The position numbers were made by a program, and so were the translations under genes. A stretch of 64,000 nt of DNA, taken from assembly GCF_007713735.2 (NCBI RefSeq), contig NZ_VMNW02000005.1, positions 124,001 through 188,000 of the forward strand. The letters run 5' to 3'. The notes under the pieces are model-generated. The model did no database searches and was not told the DNA's origin. It worked only from the letters and a program-made list of their open reading frames with translations. This stretch comes from Amycolatopsis acidicola. GTDB taxonomy: Bacteria; Actinomycetota; Actinomycetes; Mycobacteriales; Pseudonocardiaceae. Below, one piece after another: positions 51,660 through 61,173 of this stretch; positions within the stretch are counted from its first letter, which is position 1, and each line of letters opens with the position of its first letter.

Positions 51660-52459
51660 TCCCGCCGCTGTTCCGAGGCCTGCTCGACGACGCCGCGGTC
51701 TTCCCGCCCGGGTCGCTGCCGCTGGCCGAAGCGGTGCCGGCGCATGTCCGGCACCGCGCGGCGCCCTACCGCGAGATCGTCGGCCCGCTCGTGCTGGCGG
51801 CGCCGGATCTCGCCGGTCTGGGCGACACTGAGCTGGAGCTGGCGGTCACCGCGCCCGGTGGCCCCGCGCAGCTCCCGGAGGTTTTCGCCCGCGTGGCCGG
51901 GTTGCCGGTGCGGTTGGCCGGGCTCGAGGTCGCCATGCCCGCGGGGATGAGCGTGGCGGAGTTCTTCGGCGCGCTGCCGGAGACTGAGGTGCCGGTGTTC
52001 GTCGAGATCCCGCGTGACGAGCGCCGCGCCGACGTGATCGCCGCCTGCGCCCGCACGGGGCATCAGGCCAAGTTTCGCGCCGGCGGGGTGAAAGCGGAGC
52101 TGTATCCGGACGAAACCGAGCTGGCGGCCGGAATCCGCGCGGTGACCGGCGCGGGTGTGCCGTTCAAGGCGACGGCGGGGCTGCACCACGCGATCCGCAA
52201 CACCGACCCCGCGACGGGGTTCGAGCAGCACGGGTATTTGAACATCCTGGCCGCCACCGCGGACGCGCTCGCGGGGAAGAGTTCCGACGCGCTGGCGGAT
52301 GTGCTGGCGGAACGGGACGGCCGGGCGATCGCCGATCGTCTGTCTACAGTGGACGACGGTGTCCGTGCGGCGTTCCGCTCGTTCGGCACCTGCAGCATCA
52401 TCGAACCGCTGACCGAGCTGGCGGAGCTCGGCCTGGTCGACGAAGGAGTCATCGCGTGA
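51656..52459 (+). CDS. Unknown protein coupled between hmgA and fahA
   Basis: A 267-residue protein with GTG start 51656-51658 overlapping the hmgA stop by four bases, and a stop overlapping the fahA GTG by four bases. The start VIPPLFRGLLDDAAVFPPGS and the segments VFVEIPRDERRADVIAACA and GVPFKATAGLHHAIRN look like a conserved (beta/alpha)-type enzyme fold, but I recognise no family. Its position says it acts in or guards homogentisate catabolism; in some pathways a maleylacetoacetate isomerase is needed between these two enzymes, but the sequence does not look like the GST-type isomerase. Confidence 0.85.
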   Translation: MIPPLFRGLLDDAAVFPPGSLPLAEAVPAHVRHRAAPYREIVGPLVLAAPDLAGLGDTELELAVTAPGGPAQLPEVFARVAGLPVRLAGLEVAMPAGMSVAEFFGALPETEVPVFVEIPRDERRADVIAACARTGHQAKFRAGGVKAELYPDETELAAGIRAVTGAGVPFKATAGLHHAIRNTDPATGFEQHGYLNILAATADALAGKSSDALADVLAERDGRAIADRLSTVDDGVRAAFRSFGTCSIIEPLTELAELGLVDEGVIA

Positions 52460-53637
52460 AGATCGAAATTCCGGAGGGCTCGCTCTTCGGTACGGCCAAC
52501 CTGCCCTATGGCGTGTTCTCCACCCCGGGCACCCCGCCGCGGGTCGGCGTCCGGGTCGGTGATTCGGTGCTCGATCTCACGGTGGCGCTGGGGGACGAGG
52601 TCTTCGACCACGGCAGCCTGAATCCGTTCATGGCACAGGGTTATGACCGCTGGGTGGAGGTGCGGCGGCGGATCACCGAGCTGGTCGGCGGTGACGTGCC
52701 GGAGAACGCGGTGCACAACCTGGCCGACGTGACCCTGCACCTGCCCGTCGAGGTCGCCGACTACGTCGACTTCTACGCGTCGGAGCATCACGCGAGCAAC
52801 CTCGGGCGGTTGTTCCGTCCGGACGCGGAACCGCTGATGCCGAACTGGAAGCACCTGCCGGTCGGCTACCACGGCCGCGCGGGCACCGTGGTGTTGTCGG
52901 GCACGGACATCGTGCGCCCCCGCGGCCAGCGCAAGGCCCCGGACGAGGCGGCTCCCAGTTTCGGTGAGTGCCGCCGGCTGGACATCGAAGCGGAGCTGGG
53001 GTTCATCGTCGGCGTGGGCTCGCCGCTCGGGTCGGCAGTGTCCACAGAGGACTTTTCGCGCTGTGTTTTCGGGTCGGTGCTGGTGAACGACTGGTCGGCG
53101 CGGGACATCCAGGCCTGGGAGTACGTGCCGCTGGGCCCGTTCCTCGGCAAGAGCTTCGCGACGTCGATCTCCGCGTGGGTGGTTCCGTTGCTGGCGCTGG
53201 AAGAGGCGCGCGTGGCGACCCCGGTGCAGGACCCGGAACCGTTGCCGTACTTGAAGGAGTCGCAGCCGTGGGGGCTGGACATCGAGCTTTCGGTGGCGTG
53301 GAACGGACACGAGGTCACGCGCCCGCCGTACCGCGAGATGTACTGGTCCCCGGCGCAGATGCTGGCGCACATGACGGTGAACGGCGCGTCCAGCCGCACC
53401 GGCGACCTGTACGCCTCGGGCACGATTTCCGGCCCGGAGAAGAACCAGCGAGGGGCCTTCATCGAACTGACCTGGGGCGGCCGGGAGCCGGTGCTCGTCG
53501 GTGGCGAAGAGCGGACGTTCCTGCAAGACGGGGACGAGGTTTCGATCTCCGCGACCGCACCGGCCGCAGGCGGTGCCCGCATCGGCTTCGGTGAGGTGAA
53601 GGGAAAGATCCTCCCCGCCACAACACCGAAACCATAA
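52456..53637 (+). CDS. fahA: Fumarylacetoacetase
   Basis: A 393-residue fumarylacetoacetate hydrolase that splits fumarylacetoacetate to fumarate and acetoacetate, the last step of the pathway. Markers: DFYASEHHASNLGRLFRP, LPVGYHGRAGT, DIEAELGFIVG (metal acids), VNDWSARDIQAWEYVP and GPFLGKSF. The GTG start overlaps the preceding stop by four bases (GTGA). It is the last gene of the operon; a nested palindrome follows. Confidence 0.95.
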   Translation: MKIEIPEGSLFGTANLPYGVFSTPGTPPRVGVRVGDSVLDLTVALGDEVFDHGSLNPFMAQGYDRWVEVRRRITELVGGDVPENAVHNLADVTLHLPVEVADYVDFYASEHHASNLGRLFRPDAEPLMPNWKHLPVGYHGRAGTVVLSGTDIVRPRGQRKAPDEAAPSFGECRRLDIEAELGFIVGVGSPLGSAVSTEDFSRCVFGSVLVNDWSARDIQAWEYVPLGPFLGKSFATSISAWVVPLLALEEARVATPVQDPEPLPYLKESQPWGLDIELSVAWNGHEVTRPPYREMYWSPAQMLAHMTVNGASSRTGDLYASGTISGPEKNQRGAFIELTWGGREPVLVGGEERTFLQDGDEVSISATAPAAGGARIGFGEVKGKILPATTPKP

Positions 53638-53714
53638 GCAATCGAAGCCACTGAAGGCCCCCCACCACCACTCAACGGCCACCCGGCAACGAGAAGCGAG
53701 CCGTCCCACCGACC

Positions 53715-53841
53715 ACACCCCTCCACCGCCCCGATCCCCAGCCTGCTCTTGCGGTTCCGGGGGTTTGTCAAGGTACTCTTTCCCGCCTTGACGAACCCCC
53801 GGAACCGCGAACACTCACAGATCGGGGCGGTGGAGGGGTGT
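53715..53841. repeat. 127-bp nested palindrome between fahA and the MHYT gene
   Basis: Outer arms 53715-53736 and 53820-53841 are perfect inverted repeats of 22 bases (starting ACACCCCTCCACC). Inner arms 53751-53773 and 53786-53808 (starting GCGGTTCCGGGGG) match at 22 of 23 positions around a 12-base loop. There is no T-tract. The left boundary is intergenic; from 53768 on it is also coding for the end of the MHYT gene. It could be a bidirectional terminator or an inserted palindromic repeat. Confidence 0.8.
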
Positions 53842-54622
53842 CACCCACAGCAACCCGCTCCTCCACCCCAGTCGAAACCCGCCGTTCCCCGGGTGGCGGA
53901 GCGAGCAGCACCGCGCAGATCGGTACCGCGAGCGTGACCGCTGCGAGGACGAAAACCGGGAACAGGAAGGTGAAAACCTCGCTGCCGGACGGGTCCGGCG
54001 CGGACATGTCCAGGTGTACCTCGACGGCGGCCATGCCCGTGTAGTGCATGCCGGTCACGGCCGCGCCCATCACCAGGCCGGCGGCGAGCCGGGGGAGCAG
54101 GCGGTCCAGTCCGACGGTGAACCACAGTGCCGCTGTCGCCGCGACGATCGCGATCACGATGGACAGGATGACCAGCCCGGGGTCGTAGCCGAACGAGCCC
54201 TTGATCTCCAGCGCCCACATTCCGGTGTAGTGCATGAGGTTCACGGCCAGTCCGGTGATCACCCCGGCCACGATCAGCCGCCACCACGCGAAACCGGTGC
54301 GCACACCGAACACGAGCAACCCGCCGAAGACCGATACCACGGCCAGGATCGCCGAAAGCACCGTGCGGCCGACGTCGTAGCGCACCGGCATTCCCGGCGT
54401 TGCGAACCCGAGCATCGCGATGAAGTGCATGACCCAGATCCCGACTCCGCCGATCGAGAGCGCGGCGAGCGCGAGCCAGGCCAGCCTGCCGCGCGCGGTC
54501 GGCGCGAACCGCGCCTGCAGGGTGCAGGCCAGCCCGAGCGCGCAGCCGACGACCGAGGTCAGGTAGGCGAGCACCAGCAGCCACTGGCCCATCGCGAAGT
54601 GTTGCACGTTCTCCATGTCCAT
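53768..54622 (-). CDS. MHYT-domain integral membrane sensor
   Basis: A 284-residue membrane protein with seven hydrophobic segments and three MHYT-type motifs: VMHFIAMLG (about 64-72), LMHYTGMWAL (about 129-138) and GMHYTGMAAV (about 190-199). The family is proposed to bind copper and sense O2, CO or NO in the membrane. The last ~25 residues (TPPPPRSVSVRGSGGSS and on) are coded by the nested palindrome and are unlike the rest. It starts 15 bases after cvnD, so it appears to be the fifth gene of the conservon operon. Confidence 0.9.
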   Translation of the reverse strand: MDMENVQHFAMGQWLLVLAYLTSVVGCALGLACTLQARFAPTARGRLAWLALAALSIGGVGIWVMHFIAMLGFATPGMPVRYDVGRTVLSAILAVVSVFGGLLVFGVRTGFAWWRLIVAGVITGLAVNLMHYTGMWALEIKGSFGYDPGLVILSIVIAIVAATAALWFTVGLDRLLPRLAAGLVMGAAVTGMHYTGMAAVEVHLDMSAPDPSGSEVFTFLFPVFVLAAVTLAVPICAVLLAPPPGERRVSTGVEERVAVGDTPPPPRSVSVRGSGGSSRRERVP

Positions 54623-54637
54623 GACGGCTGCTGCTCC

Positions 54638-55222
54638 TCAGCGGACGGCGGATTTCAGCCGCGACATGGCGTGCTCGGTCGCGGCGATGAGGGCTTGTTT
54701 GGTCGAGTCGGCCGAACGCGCGTCGCACGTGATGATCGGGACCTCGCCGGGGACGGAAAGCGCTTCTCGCACCTCGCCGAGCCCGTGCCGGTGGGTGTCC
54801 TGGAACTGGTTCACCGCCACCAGGAACGGCAGGTTCCTCGACTCGAAGAAGTCGATGGCGGAGAAACAGTCCGCGAGCCGCCGGGTGTCCACGAGGACGA
54901 CCGCGCCGATCGCGCCTTTCACCAGGTCGTCCCACATGAACCAGAACCGGTGCTGCCCCGGCGTGCCGAACAGGTACAGCACCAGGTCGTCGGCCAGGGT
55001 GATCCGGCCGAAGTCCATCGCGACGGTGGTGGACGTCTTGCCGGGCACGATGTCCAGATCGTCCACGCCGACGCTGGCCGCGGTCATCATGGCTTCGGTG
55101 CGCAGCGGGATGATCTCCGACAACGCCCCGACGAAGGTCGTCTTGCCGACACCGAACCCGCCGGCGACGATGATCTTCGCCGAGGTGATCGCGGGCCGTC
55201 GTTCATAGTGTGCGTAGTCCAC
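54638..55222 (-). CDS. cvnD: Conservon GTPase (CvnD)
   Basis: A 194-residue small GTP-binding protein of the conservon family. Walker A-like G1 is GGFGVGKTT (about 21-29); the switch region holds GTPGQHRFWFMWDDL; G4 is AVNQFQDT. It is Rab/Ras-like, acting with roadblock protein CvnB as switch. The start is GTG 55220-55222, within cvnC (20-base overlap), ensuring coupling. Confidence 0.94.
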   Translation of the reverse strand: MDYAHYERRPAITSAKIIVAGGFGVGKTTFVGALSEIIPLRTEAMMTAASVGVDDLDIVPGKTSTTVAMDFGRITLADDLVLYLFGTPGQHRFWFMWDDLVKGAIGAVVLVDTRRLADCFSAIDFFESRNLPFLVAVNQFQDTHRHGLGEVREALSVPGEVPIITCDARSADSTKQALIAATEHAMSRLKSAVR

Positions 55223-55592
55223 TGAGGACCCTTTCCAGCAGATCGTGCCGTTCGTCCCAGGAAGCGTTGTCGCCGAGGGTGTCGCGGACGAGCACCATCC
55301 CGGCGCCGAGCAGGTCGCCCACGAGCACTCGCGCCACCTGCAGCGGCACCCCGAGGTTCGCCGCGATCTCGGCGATCGAACGGGGTTGCAGGCAGAGCTG
55401 GGTGACCGCGGACAACGGGCTCGCGTGGTTGTAGGGAACTGTGCGCCCTTCGGCAGTGGTCTGCACCAATGCCTCGAGCGCGAGTTCGATGGCGGGCCTG
55501 GTGCGGCCCTCGGTCCAGGCGTACGGGCGCGCCAGCGAAGGCCCGGTGCGCGGTTCCCCGCGCCCGGTTTCCCACTGGTCCTGCTCGTTCAC
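55203..55592 (-). CDS. cvnC: Conservon DUF742 protein (CvnC)
   Basis: A 129-residue DUF742 protein. The segment [20 protein letters not shown] near the start and a winged-helix-like [20 protein letters not shown] (about 71-90) followed by [16 protein letters not shown] are the family hallmarks. Its function in the conservon is not established. GTG 55590-55592 overlaps cvnB by four bases. Confidence 0.93.
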   Translation of the reverse strand: MNEQDQWETGRGEPRTGPSLARPYAWTEGRTRPAIELALEALVQTTAEGRTVPYNHASPLSAVTQLCLQPRSIAEIAANLGVPLQVARVLVGDLLGAGMVLVRDTLGDNASWDERHDLLERVLSGLRTL

Positions 55593-56002
55593 GGGCGGGC
55601 CTTGCCCCCCTGGCGGATCGGCGTGTCGACCATCTTGCCCACCCGGTCGACCAGCAGCGTCATCTCGTAGCCGACCAGGCCGATGTCGCAGCCGGGGCTG
55701 GCGAGCACGACCAGGTTCGACCCGTCGCCGACGCTCATCAGGAGCAGGAACCCGTCCTCCATCTCGATCACCGACTGCACGACCCGGCCGGCGGTGAACA
55801 GTTCGGCGGTGCCCAGCGCGAGGCTGGACAGGCCGGAGGCGATCGCGGACAACTGGTCGGCGCGGTCCCGCGGCAGGCTTTGCGAAGCCGCGACGAGCAG
55901 TCCGTCGGCGGACACGAGGGCGGCGTGCGCCACGCCCGCGACCTCCTCGGTGAACGCCGACACCAGCCAGGCCGGGGACGGCGCGGTCGGTGATTGGGTC
56001 AC
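55589..56002 (-). CDS. cvnB: Conservon roadblock/LC7 protein (CvnB)
   Basis: A 137-residue roadblock/LC7 domain protein. The fold is seen in [20 protein letters not shown] and [20 protein letters not shown]. In conservons it is thought to act as regulator of CvnD GTPase, analogous to MglB. GTG 56000-56002 overlaps the cvnA stop by four bases (GTGA). Confidence 0.94.
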   Translation of the reverse strand: MTQSPTAPSPAWLVSAFTEEVAGVAHAALVSADGLLVAASQSLPRDRADQLSAIASGLSSLALGTAELFTAGRVVQSVIEMEDGFLLLMSVGDGSNLVVLASPGCDIGLVGYEMTLLVDRVGKMVDTPIRQGGKARP

Positions 56003-58416
56003 GATCCCTCCTCGTGGGCGGTGCGTTGCCGGGCCGCCCGCATCCCGTTGTAATGCCTGGACAAGTTGTTCCGGACCGCCGTGGCGTCACGGAAATCCGT
56101 GGTGGCCTGCCTGCCGCCGGGCCGTTCGCGAGGCAGCGCCGCGCCGGGCGCCAGCTGCGCGCCCGGGGTGCGGGTCGGCAGGCCCGCCGGGCTGATCGTG
56201 GCCGGAGTGGACTGCCGCACGGCGTCCTCGGCGGCCCGGCGCGCGTCGTCCGCGGCGGTGAGCCAGTTTTGTGAGCGCTGCGCGGGTTCCGGCGTGTCCG
56301 GGGAATGCTCGGTGAACCAGTTGGACACCACGTTCTCGAAGATCGGCGTGTTCATCGGCGCCTGGGGCTTCCGCTCCGGAAGCGGGTGCGGCCCGGACGG
56401 AACCCCGTTGGCCACCGGCAAAGTGCCGTGCGAACTCCCGTTGAGCGTGGGGTAGTTCTCGAGCGAGATTTCGTTGAGCGACGGGTAGTTTTCGAGCGAG
56501 GTCCCGTTCGGCTTGGGCGCCACCCCGTTGACCAAGGACTGTCGCGCCGTGCCGCTGTCCGCGATGATCAGCGCGCCCGGCACGTGCACGCTCGCGGTGA
56601 TCCCCGGCTCCCCGCCGGGCCCGCCCGTCAGCCGCAGCCGCACCGTGACCCCGTGCAGCGAAGCCAGCCGCCCGACCACGAAAAGTCCCATGCGGCGGGC
56701 GGTTTCCGGGCTGACGGTGTCCCCGGCGGCGAGCCGGTGGTTGGCCTTGTCGAGGTCCTCCTGAGTCATCCCGAGCCCGTGGTCGACGACCTCGACGAGC
56801 AGCCCGCCGTCGGAGCCGCGGTCCGCGGTGAGCACGACCTTCGCCTCCGGCGGCGAGAACCGGGTCGCGTTCTCCAGCAGCTCGGCCAGGATGTGCACGA
56901 TGTCGGCGGCGGCCTGTGAGCGCACCGAGCCGCCGGGCACGTTGGCGAGCTTGATCCGCCGGTAGTCCTTGACCTCGGAAGTGGCGCCGCGCAACAACTC
57001 CACCATCGAAACCGGGCCATGATCGTGCCGTGAGGGGCTGCCGCCCGCGAGCACCTGCAGGTTCTCGCCGTTGCGGCGCAGCCGGGTGGCGAGGTGGTCG
57101 AGCCGGAACAGCTCGTCGAGGCGCTGCGGGTCGCGCTCGTTGGACTCGAGCCCTTCCAGCACGGTCAGCTGCAGCTCCACCATCGACTGGCTGCGCCGGG
57201 CCAGCGTCATGAACATCTCGCTGACCTGCTTGCGCAGCTCGGCCTGTTCCCCGGCGAGCCGGATCGCCTGCCGGTGCATCTCCTCGAACGCGCGCGCCAG
57301 CTGGCCGATCTCCTCGCCGGTCTCCACGCCGACCGGTTCCACCGACTCCCACGAGATGTCCTCGCCGTCGCGCACCCGCTGGATCGTTTGGGGCAGCTCC
57401 TCGTGCGCGGCCGTCAACGCGGCCGTGTGCAGGCGGCGCACCGGGGACAGCAGCGAACGCGCCATCAGCAAAGCGATGGCGAGCGCGGACAGCAGCGCGC
57501 CGATCACCAAAGCCGCGTCACGCAGGGTTTTCGACCGGATGGCGTTGGTCGCGTCGGTGACCGTGCCGGACAGGGTGGCGGAGATCCCGGCGATCAGGTC
57601 GCCGAGCGAGGCGCTTTCGTTGGCGATCGGCAGCAGCAGCCCGCTCAGCTCCGGCGTCCGGTCCACGACGAGCGCCGACTGCAGCACCGCCTGCCGGTCG
57701 CTCAGCGCGGCCAACGCGTTCGTCAGCCGCGGCGCCAGTTCCGGGCTGATGTCCCGGGCGACCTGGCTGTGGATCGCGGACTCCTCGGCCGCCGACTGCG
57801 CCGCGGCTGCCAGCTCGGCCTGGTTCGCGTTGCCCGAACGCACCGAACGCAGCAGGGTTTCCTGCACCGCCAACGCCGAGCGCAGCTGGATGAGCGAGCG
57901 CAGGGTGTACGCGGGCGCGTTCAGGTCCGTGTTGCCCGCGGAGCCGATCACGGTGGGCGGGATGTTGCTCAGCTGGGTCACGATCTCGTGGTAGCCGGTG
58001 GTCTTGGCGACCGGATCGCCCGACGCGCGTAGCCCGCTGAGCTTTCCCAGCGACGTGTTCAGCGTGCGCGAGGTGTCGGCGGGCAGTACGGCGAAGTCCA
58101 CATCCTGTTGCAGCGCCGCGACTTTCGCGTCGACCGCGTCGATCTGCGCGGTGGGCGTCGGGTTCGCGGCCGAGGCGACCAGCTCCTGATCGAGCAGATC
58201 GGCCAGCTCCAGGGTGTCCCGCACGATGCTGAGCTGGTCGCGGACCGCGCTCAGCCTGTTGGCCTGGTCCAGCTCGCTGTCGATCCGGATCCCGGCCAGT
58301 GTCAGCGCGACGATCGTCGGCAGCAGCAGCACCGCGGCGATCTTGGTGCGGAGGCTCCAGGCGGTGGGCGGCCAGGTGAGGCCGCCCACTCTCGCGGCCG
58401 GCGCGGAATCTTCCAT
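55999..58416 (-). CDS. cvnA: Conservon sensor kinase (CvnA)
   Basis: An 805-residue sensor. TM1 is at residues about 25-45 ([17 protein letters not shown]), a ~270-residue external helical sensor domain follows, TM2 at about 303-322, then a HAMP linker and a helical stretch ([20 protein letters not shown]). The HATPase region (about 510-625) has [15 protein letters not shown] and VVDHGLGM, as in conservon kinases; the phospho-accepting histidine is not obvious. The C-terminal 180 residues are disordered and contain an 11-residue repeat ([11 protein letters not shown] then [11 protein letters not shown]). First gene of the operon. Confidence 0.93.
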   Translation of the reverse strand: MEDSAPAARVGGLTWPPTAWSLRTKIAAVLLLPTIVALTLAGIRIDSELDQANRLSAVRDQLSIVRDTLELADLLDQELVASAANPTPTAQIDAVDAKVAALQQDVDFAVLPADTSRTLNTSLGKLSGLRASGDPVAKTTGYHEIVTQLSNIPPTVIGSAGNTDLNAPAYTLRSLIQLRSALAVQETLLRSVRSGNANQAELAAAAQSAAEESAIHSQVARDISPELAPRLTNALAALSDRQAVLQSALVVDRTPELSGLLLPIANESASLGDLIAGISATLSGTVTDATNAIRSKTLRDAALVIGALLSALAIALLMARSLLSPVRRLHTAALTAAHEELPQTIQRVRDGEDISWESVEPVGVETGEEIGQLARAFEEMHRQAIRLAGEQAELRKQVSEMFMTLARRSQSMVELQLTVLEGLESNERDPQRLDELFRLDHLATRLRRNGENLQVLAGGSPSRHDHGPVSMVELLRGATSEVKDYRRIKLANVPGGSVRSQAAADIVHILAELLENATRFSPPEAKVVLTADRGSDGGLLVEVVDHGLGMTQEDLDKANHRLAAGDTVSPETARRMGLFVVGRLASLHGVTVRLRLTGGPGGEPGITASVHVPGALIIADSGTARQSLVNGVAPKPNGTSLENYPSLNEISLENYPTLNGSSHGTLPVANGVPSGPHPLPERKPQAPMNTPIFENVVSNWFTEHSPDTPEPAQRSQNWLTAADDARRAAEDAVRQSTPATISPAGLPTRTPGAQLAPGAALPRERPGGRQATTDFRDATAVRNNLSRHYNGMRAARQRTAHEEGS

Positions 58417-59412
58417 TTTTCGGGCCCGCTCGTTTCGTGGCGTCTATCCGGAAAAGGGCGCGGGGTACCCCCAGGTGAAAAACCGGTCTCCCGCCCGTGC
58501 GTCAAGCGCGTAGGAGACAACAACAATCGCAGTCTTCTTGTCAAGAGCACCTTCGAGCGGCTAGTACTGGCCGGTTGTTCCCGAGCGTGATCGATGATCG
58601 ACTAGTTGTACGCTGTTCGGCCCAAAGATCGGCGCATCAGTACGGAAAGCGCTTTCACCGGTACGGACGGTGTCAGTTCGACGGGTGGGGAGCGGGGTGG
58701 AGGTGGCCGAAAATTAATCCTGCCGAACAGTGTTGGGCGGCAGTTCTGCCGCCACGCCCGGGAATTGTTTCCGGGATGCCAAGATCGGTTGTTTATTTTC
58801 CGCGCCGCGACATCGAACGGGATCCACGCCCATTTTCGAACGCAAAGGGGTGACATCAATTCCGTTCGTGTCACTTTCGGCGGCGGGCTCGACTCGGCCG
58901 CGTGTGACGGCTTCTGTCTACAATGGACAGAGCTGTCCCGGACACGGAATGGCCCCGGCGGGGCAGGGGGGACCCGCCGGGGCCAACCGGCGCCACAGCG
59001 CCCCGAGGGGGAGGTGGACGCTGGGCGAGGGGGGCGGAGGACTGTGTCCTCGCTCCCTCCGAGTGTAGTGCCGGATGCGGGAGCCGCACAGTGATTCACA
59101 GACCGCACACAGGGAAATTCACCCGCAATGGGGTCCTGACCAGTACGACCTCCCCCATCACAAGCTCCCTTATATGACGGTGGGTAGAAGACTCATCACG
59201 AAACGTCGACAACCGTGGAGTCGCGCGCCGGCGGTGTGCCGGGGCAAACCGTTGCTGATCACCAGCCTGACGCGGATTCGGTCCTGCACACTGCGAGATG
59301 CACGGGGGACCCCGGCCGGTGGATCGTCCACAGTGGAATCGCCGGCCGGGTTTCGGCACCGGCGCCAGGGCTATCCGGAAAGGACACGGACAGCGCGGGC
59401 GGGGTGAGGACG
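58417..59412. other. Gene-poor 1-kb region upstream of cvnA
   Basis: No frame here has convincing coding character or family similarity; open frames at 58606-59094 and on the other strand are Gly/Arg-rich and look incidental. Composition is less GC-biased in 58580-58870. Visible structures are a hairpin GGCGGCAG-TT-CTGCCGCC (58736-58753), a GTGACA/TGTCAC inverted repeat near 58850-58875 and GAGGAC-TGT-GTCCTC near 59036. The promoter of the conservon must lie near 58420-58600. Confidence 0.5.
58736..58753. repeat. Perfect 8-bp-stem hairpin in the gene-poor region
   Basis: GGCGGCAG (58736-58743) pairs with CTGCCGCC (58746-58753) over a TT loop. Role unknown. Confidence 0.5.
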
Positions 59413-59664
59413 ATGCTGAGTCAGTTCGAACGGCGTGAGCTGGAACGGATCGAGGCCTGGTTCCGGCAGGCGGACCCCCGCTTCGCCAAGGCACTCGCGG
59501 CGGGCACGCCCCCGCCCGGCGGCTTCCGGGCCAGGGCGGGCAGGGCGGCCGCCGATGGGTTGACGACCACCCTGCTCCTGCTCGGCCTGGCCTCCGCGAA
59601 CGTCTTCCTCGTGTTCGCCGGCATGGCCGGTCTGGCGTTCGCGGCCTGGCTGCACCAGCGCTGA
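59413..59664 (+). CDS. DUF3040 small membrane protein
   Basis: An 83-residue DUF3040 protein. The start MLSQFERRELERIEAWFRQAD is the family signature (LSxxErreLeeIErqL). Two hydrophobic segments (DGLTTTLLLLGLASANVFLV, then FAGMAGLAFAAWL) anchor it in the membrane. The function is unknown. ATG 59413 was chosen; GTG 59404 three codons upstream is possible. Confidence 0.88.
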   Translation: MLSQFERRELERIEAWFRQADPRFAKALAAGTPPPGGFRARAGRAAADGLTTTLLLLGLASANVFLVFAGMAGLAFAAWLHQR

Positions 59665-59674
59665 TCAGTCGTGA

Positions 59675-61087
59675 TCAGCTTTGCTGGGCGACCAGTTCCT
59701 TCGCTTCTTCCCTGCTCTCCACGATCGGCGCGGACCCGTCGAGCGGCTTGTTCGCCGTCTCGCGCGTCAGCATGATCGAGATCGCCCCGATCACCCCGGC
59801 CGCGATCAGGTAGTAGGCGGGCCAGTTCAGGTCGCCGGTGGCGGTCACCAGCGCGCTCATCACCGTGGACGTGGTCCCGCCGAAGAGCGACACCGAGATG
59901 TTGAACGCGATCGACAGCCCGCCGGCGCGGATGAACGTCGGGAACATCGCGGGCAGCGTCGAGGGCAGCACCGCGGAGAAGCAGATCAGCGTCAGGCCCA
60001 TGATCAGCAGCCCGATCAGCGTCGGCGCGTCACCGCCGACACGCAGCAACAGCACCGACGGGAACGACAGCACGATCAGCGCGAGGCAGCCCGCCAGCAC
60101 CACCTTGCGCCTGCCGATCTTGTCGGACAGCCTGCCCAGGAACGTGATCACGACCATCAGCACGACCAGCGTCACGATCTGCAGTACCTCGGAAGCGGTC
60201 TCGCCGGTGCCGGTGTGGCCGTGCTCGGGCAGGGTCTCGGTGAGGTACGTCGGCAGGTAGCTGGTGAGCATGTAGTTGGTGACGTTCCAGGCGAGCACCA
60301 GGCCGGCGCACACCAGCATCACCGGCCAGTAGTCGACGAAGACCGACTTGAACTCGGACTTCTTCGGCTGCTGCTCCAGCTTCTGCTTCTCCACCATGTG
60401 CGCGAACGCCGGGGTTTCCTCCAGCCGCAGCCGCAGGTAGAGCCCGACCGCGCCGAGTGGCAGCGCGAGCAGGAACGGGAGCCGCCAGCCCCAGCTCACC
60501 AGCTGGTCCGTCGTGAGCACGGCGGACAGCACGGTGGCGATGGTCGCGCCGAACGCGTACCCGGTGAGCGTGCCGAACTCCAGCCAGCTGCCGAGGAACC
60601 CGCGGCGCTTGTCCGGCGCGTACTCGGCGATGAAGGTCATCGCGTTGCCGTACTCGCCGCCGGTGGACACACCTTGCAGCAGGCGTGCCAGCAGCACGAG
60701 CAGCGGCGCGGCGACGCCGATCTGGGCGTAGCTGGGCACGACACCGATCACGAAGGTGCCCGCGGCCATCATGATGACGGTGAGGGACAACACTTTCTTG
60801 CGGCCGATGCGGTCACCCAGCGGACCGAAGAACAGGCTGCCGAAGGGGCGGATGAGGAACGACACGGCGAAGACGCCGAACGTGGCGATCGTGCCCATCG
60901 CGGGCGGCAGGCCGGAGAAGAAGACCTTCGTGATCGTCGTGGCCAGATAGCCGTAGACACCGAAGTCGTACCATTCGGTGATGTTCCCCACGGCGGCGGC
61001 GCCCACCGCTCGGCGGACGCTGGCCGGGTCGGCGACCGAGACATCCTCCAGCTTCAGCTTGTCGTTCGATCCGGGTGAATCGGGCAC
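59675..61087 (-). CDS. MHS-family MFS transporter (ProP/ShiA type)
   Basis: A 470-residue metabolite:proton symporter with 12 membrane segments. Family markers: VGNITEWYDFGVYGYLA near residue 31 (the MHS start), FGPLGDRIGRKKVL (motif A) and RLLQGVSTGGEYGNAMTFIA. Substrates are carboxylates or betaines such as shikimate, citrate, proline betaine. The start is GTG 61085-61087 with AGGAG eight bases upstream. Divergent from the CobW-type GTPase across 86 bases. The stop lies ten bases after the convergent DUF3040 stop. Confidence 0.92.
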   Translation of the reverse strand: MPDSPGSNDKLKLEDVSVADPASVRRAVGAAAVGNITEWYDFGVYGYLATTITKVFFSGLPPAMGTIATFGVFAVSFLIRPFGSLFFGPLGDRIGRKKVLSLTVIMMAAGTFVIGVVPSYAQIGVAAPLLVLLARLLQGVSTGGEYGNAMTFIAEYAPDKRRGFLGSWLEFGTLTGYAFGATIATVLSAVLTTDQLVSWGWRLPFLLALPLGAVGLYLRLRLEETPAFAHMVEKQKLEQQPKKSEFKSVFVDYWPVMLVCAGLVLAWNVTNYMLTSYLPTYLTETLPEHGHTGTGETASEVLQIVTLVVLMVVITFLGRLSDKIGRRKVVLAGCLALIVLSFPSVLLLRVGGDAPTLIGLLIMGLTLICFSAVLPSTLPAMFPTFIRAGGLSIAFNISVSLFGGTTSTVMSALVTATGDLNWPAYYLIAAGVIGAISIMLTRETANKPLDGSAPIVESREEAKELVAQQS

Positions 61088-61173
61088 TGACACCACTCCT
61101 GTTTTTGACACGGACGTTCCGGAGTGCCCCGACCGTAGTTGGTCCAAACCCGACCGGATACCCTCCACCCGTC

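Noticed and set aside
58606..59094. 162-codon open frame in the gene-poor region
   Set aside because: Gly/Arg-rich, no domain, no ribosome site and competing frames of equal length.
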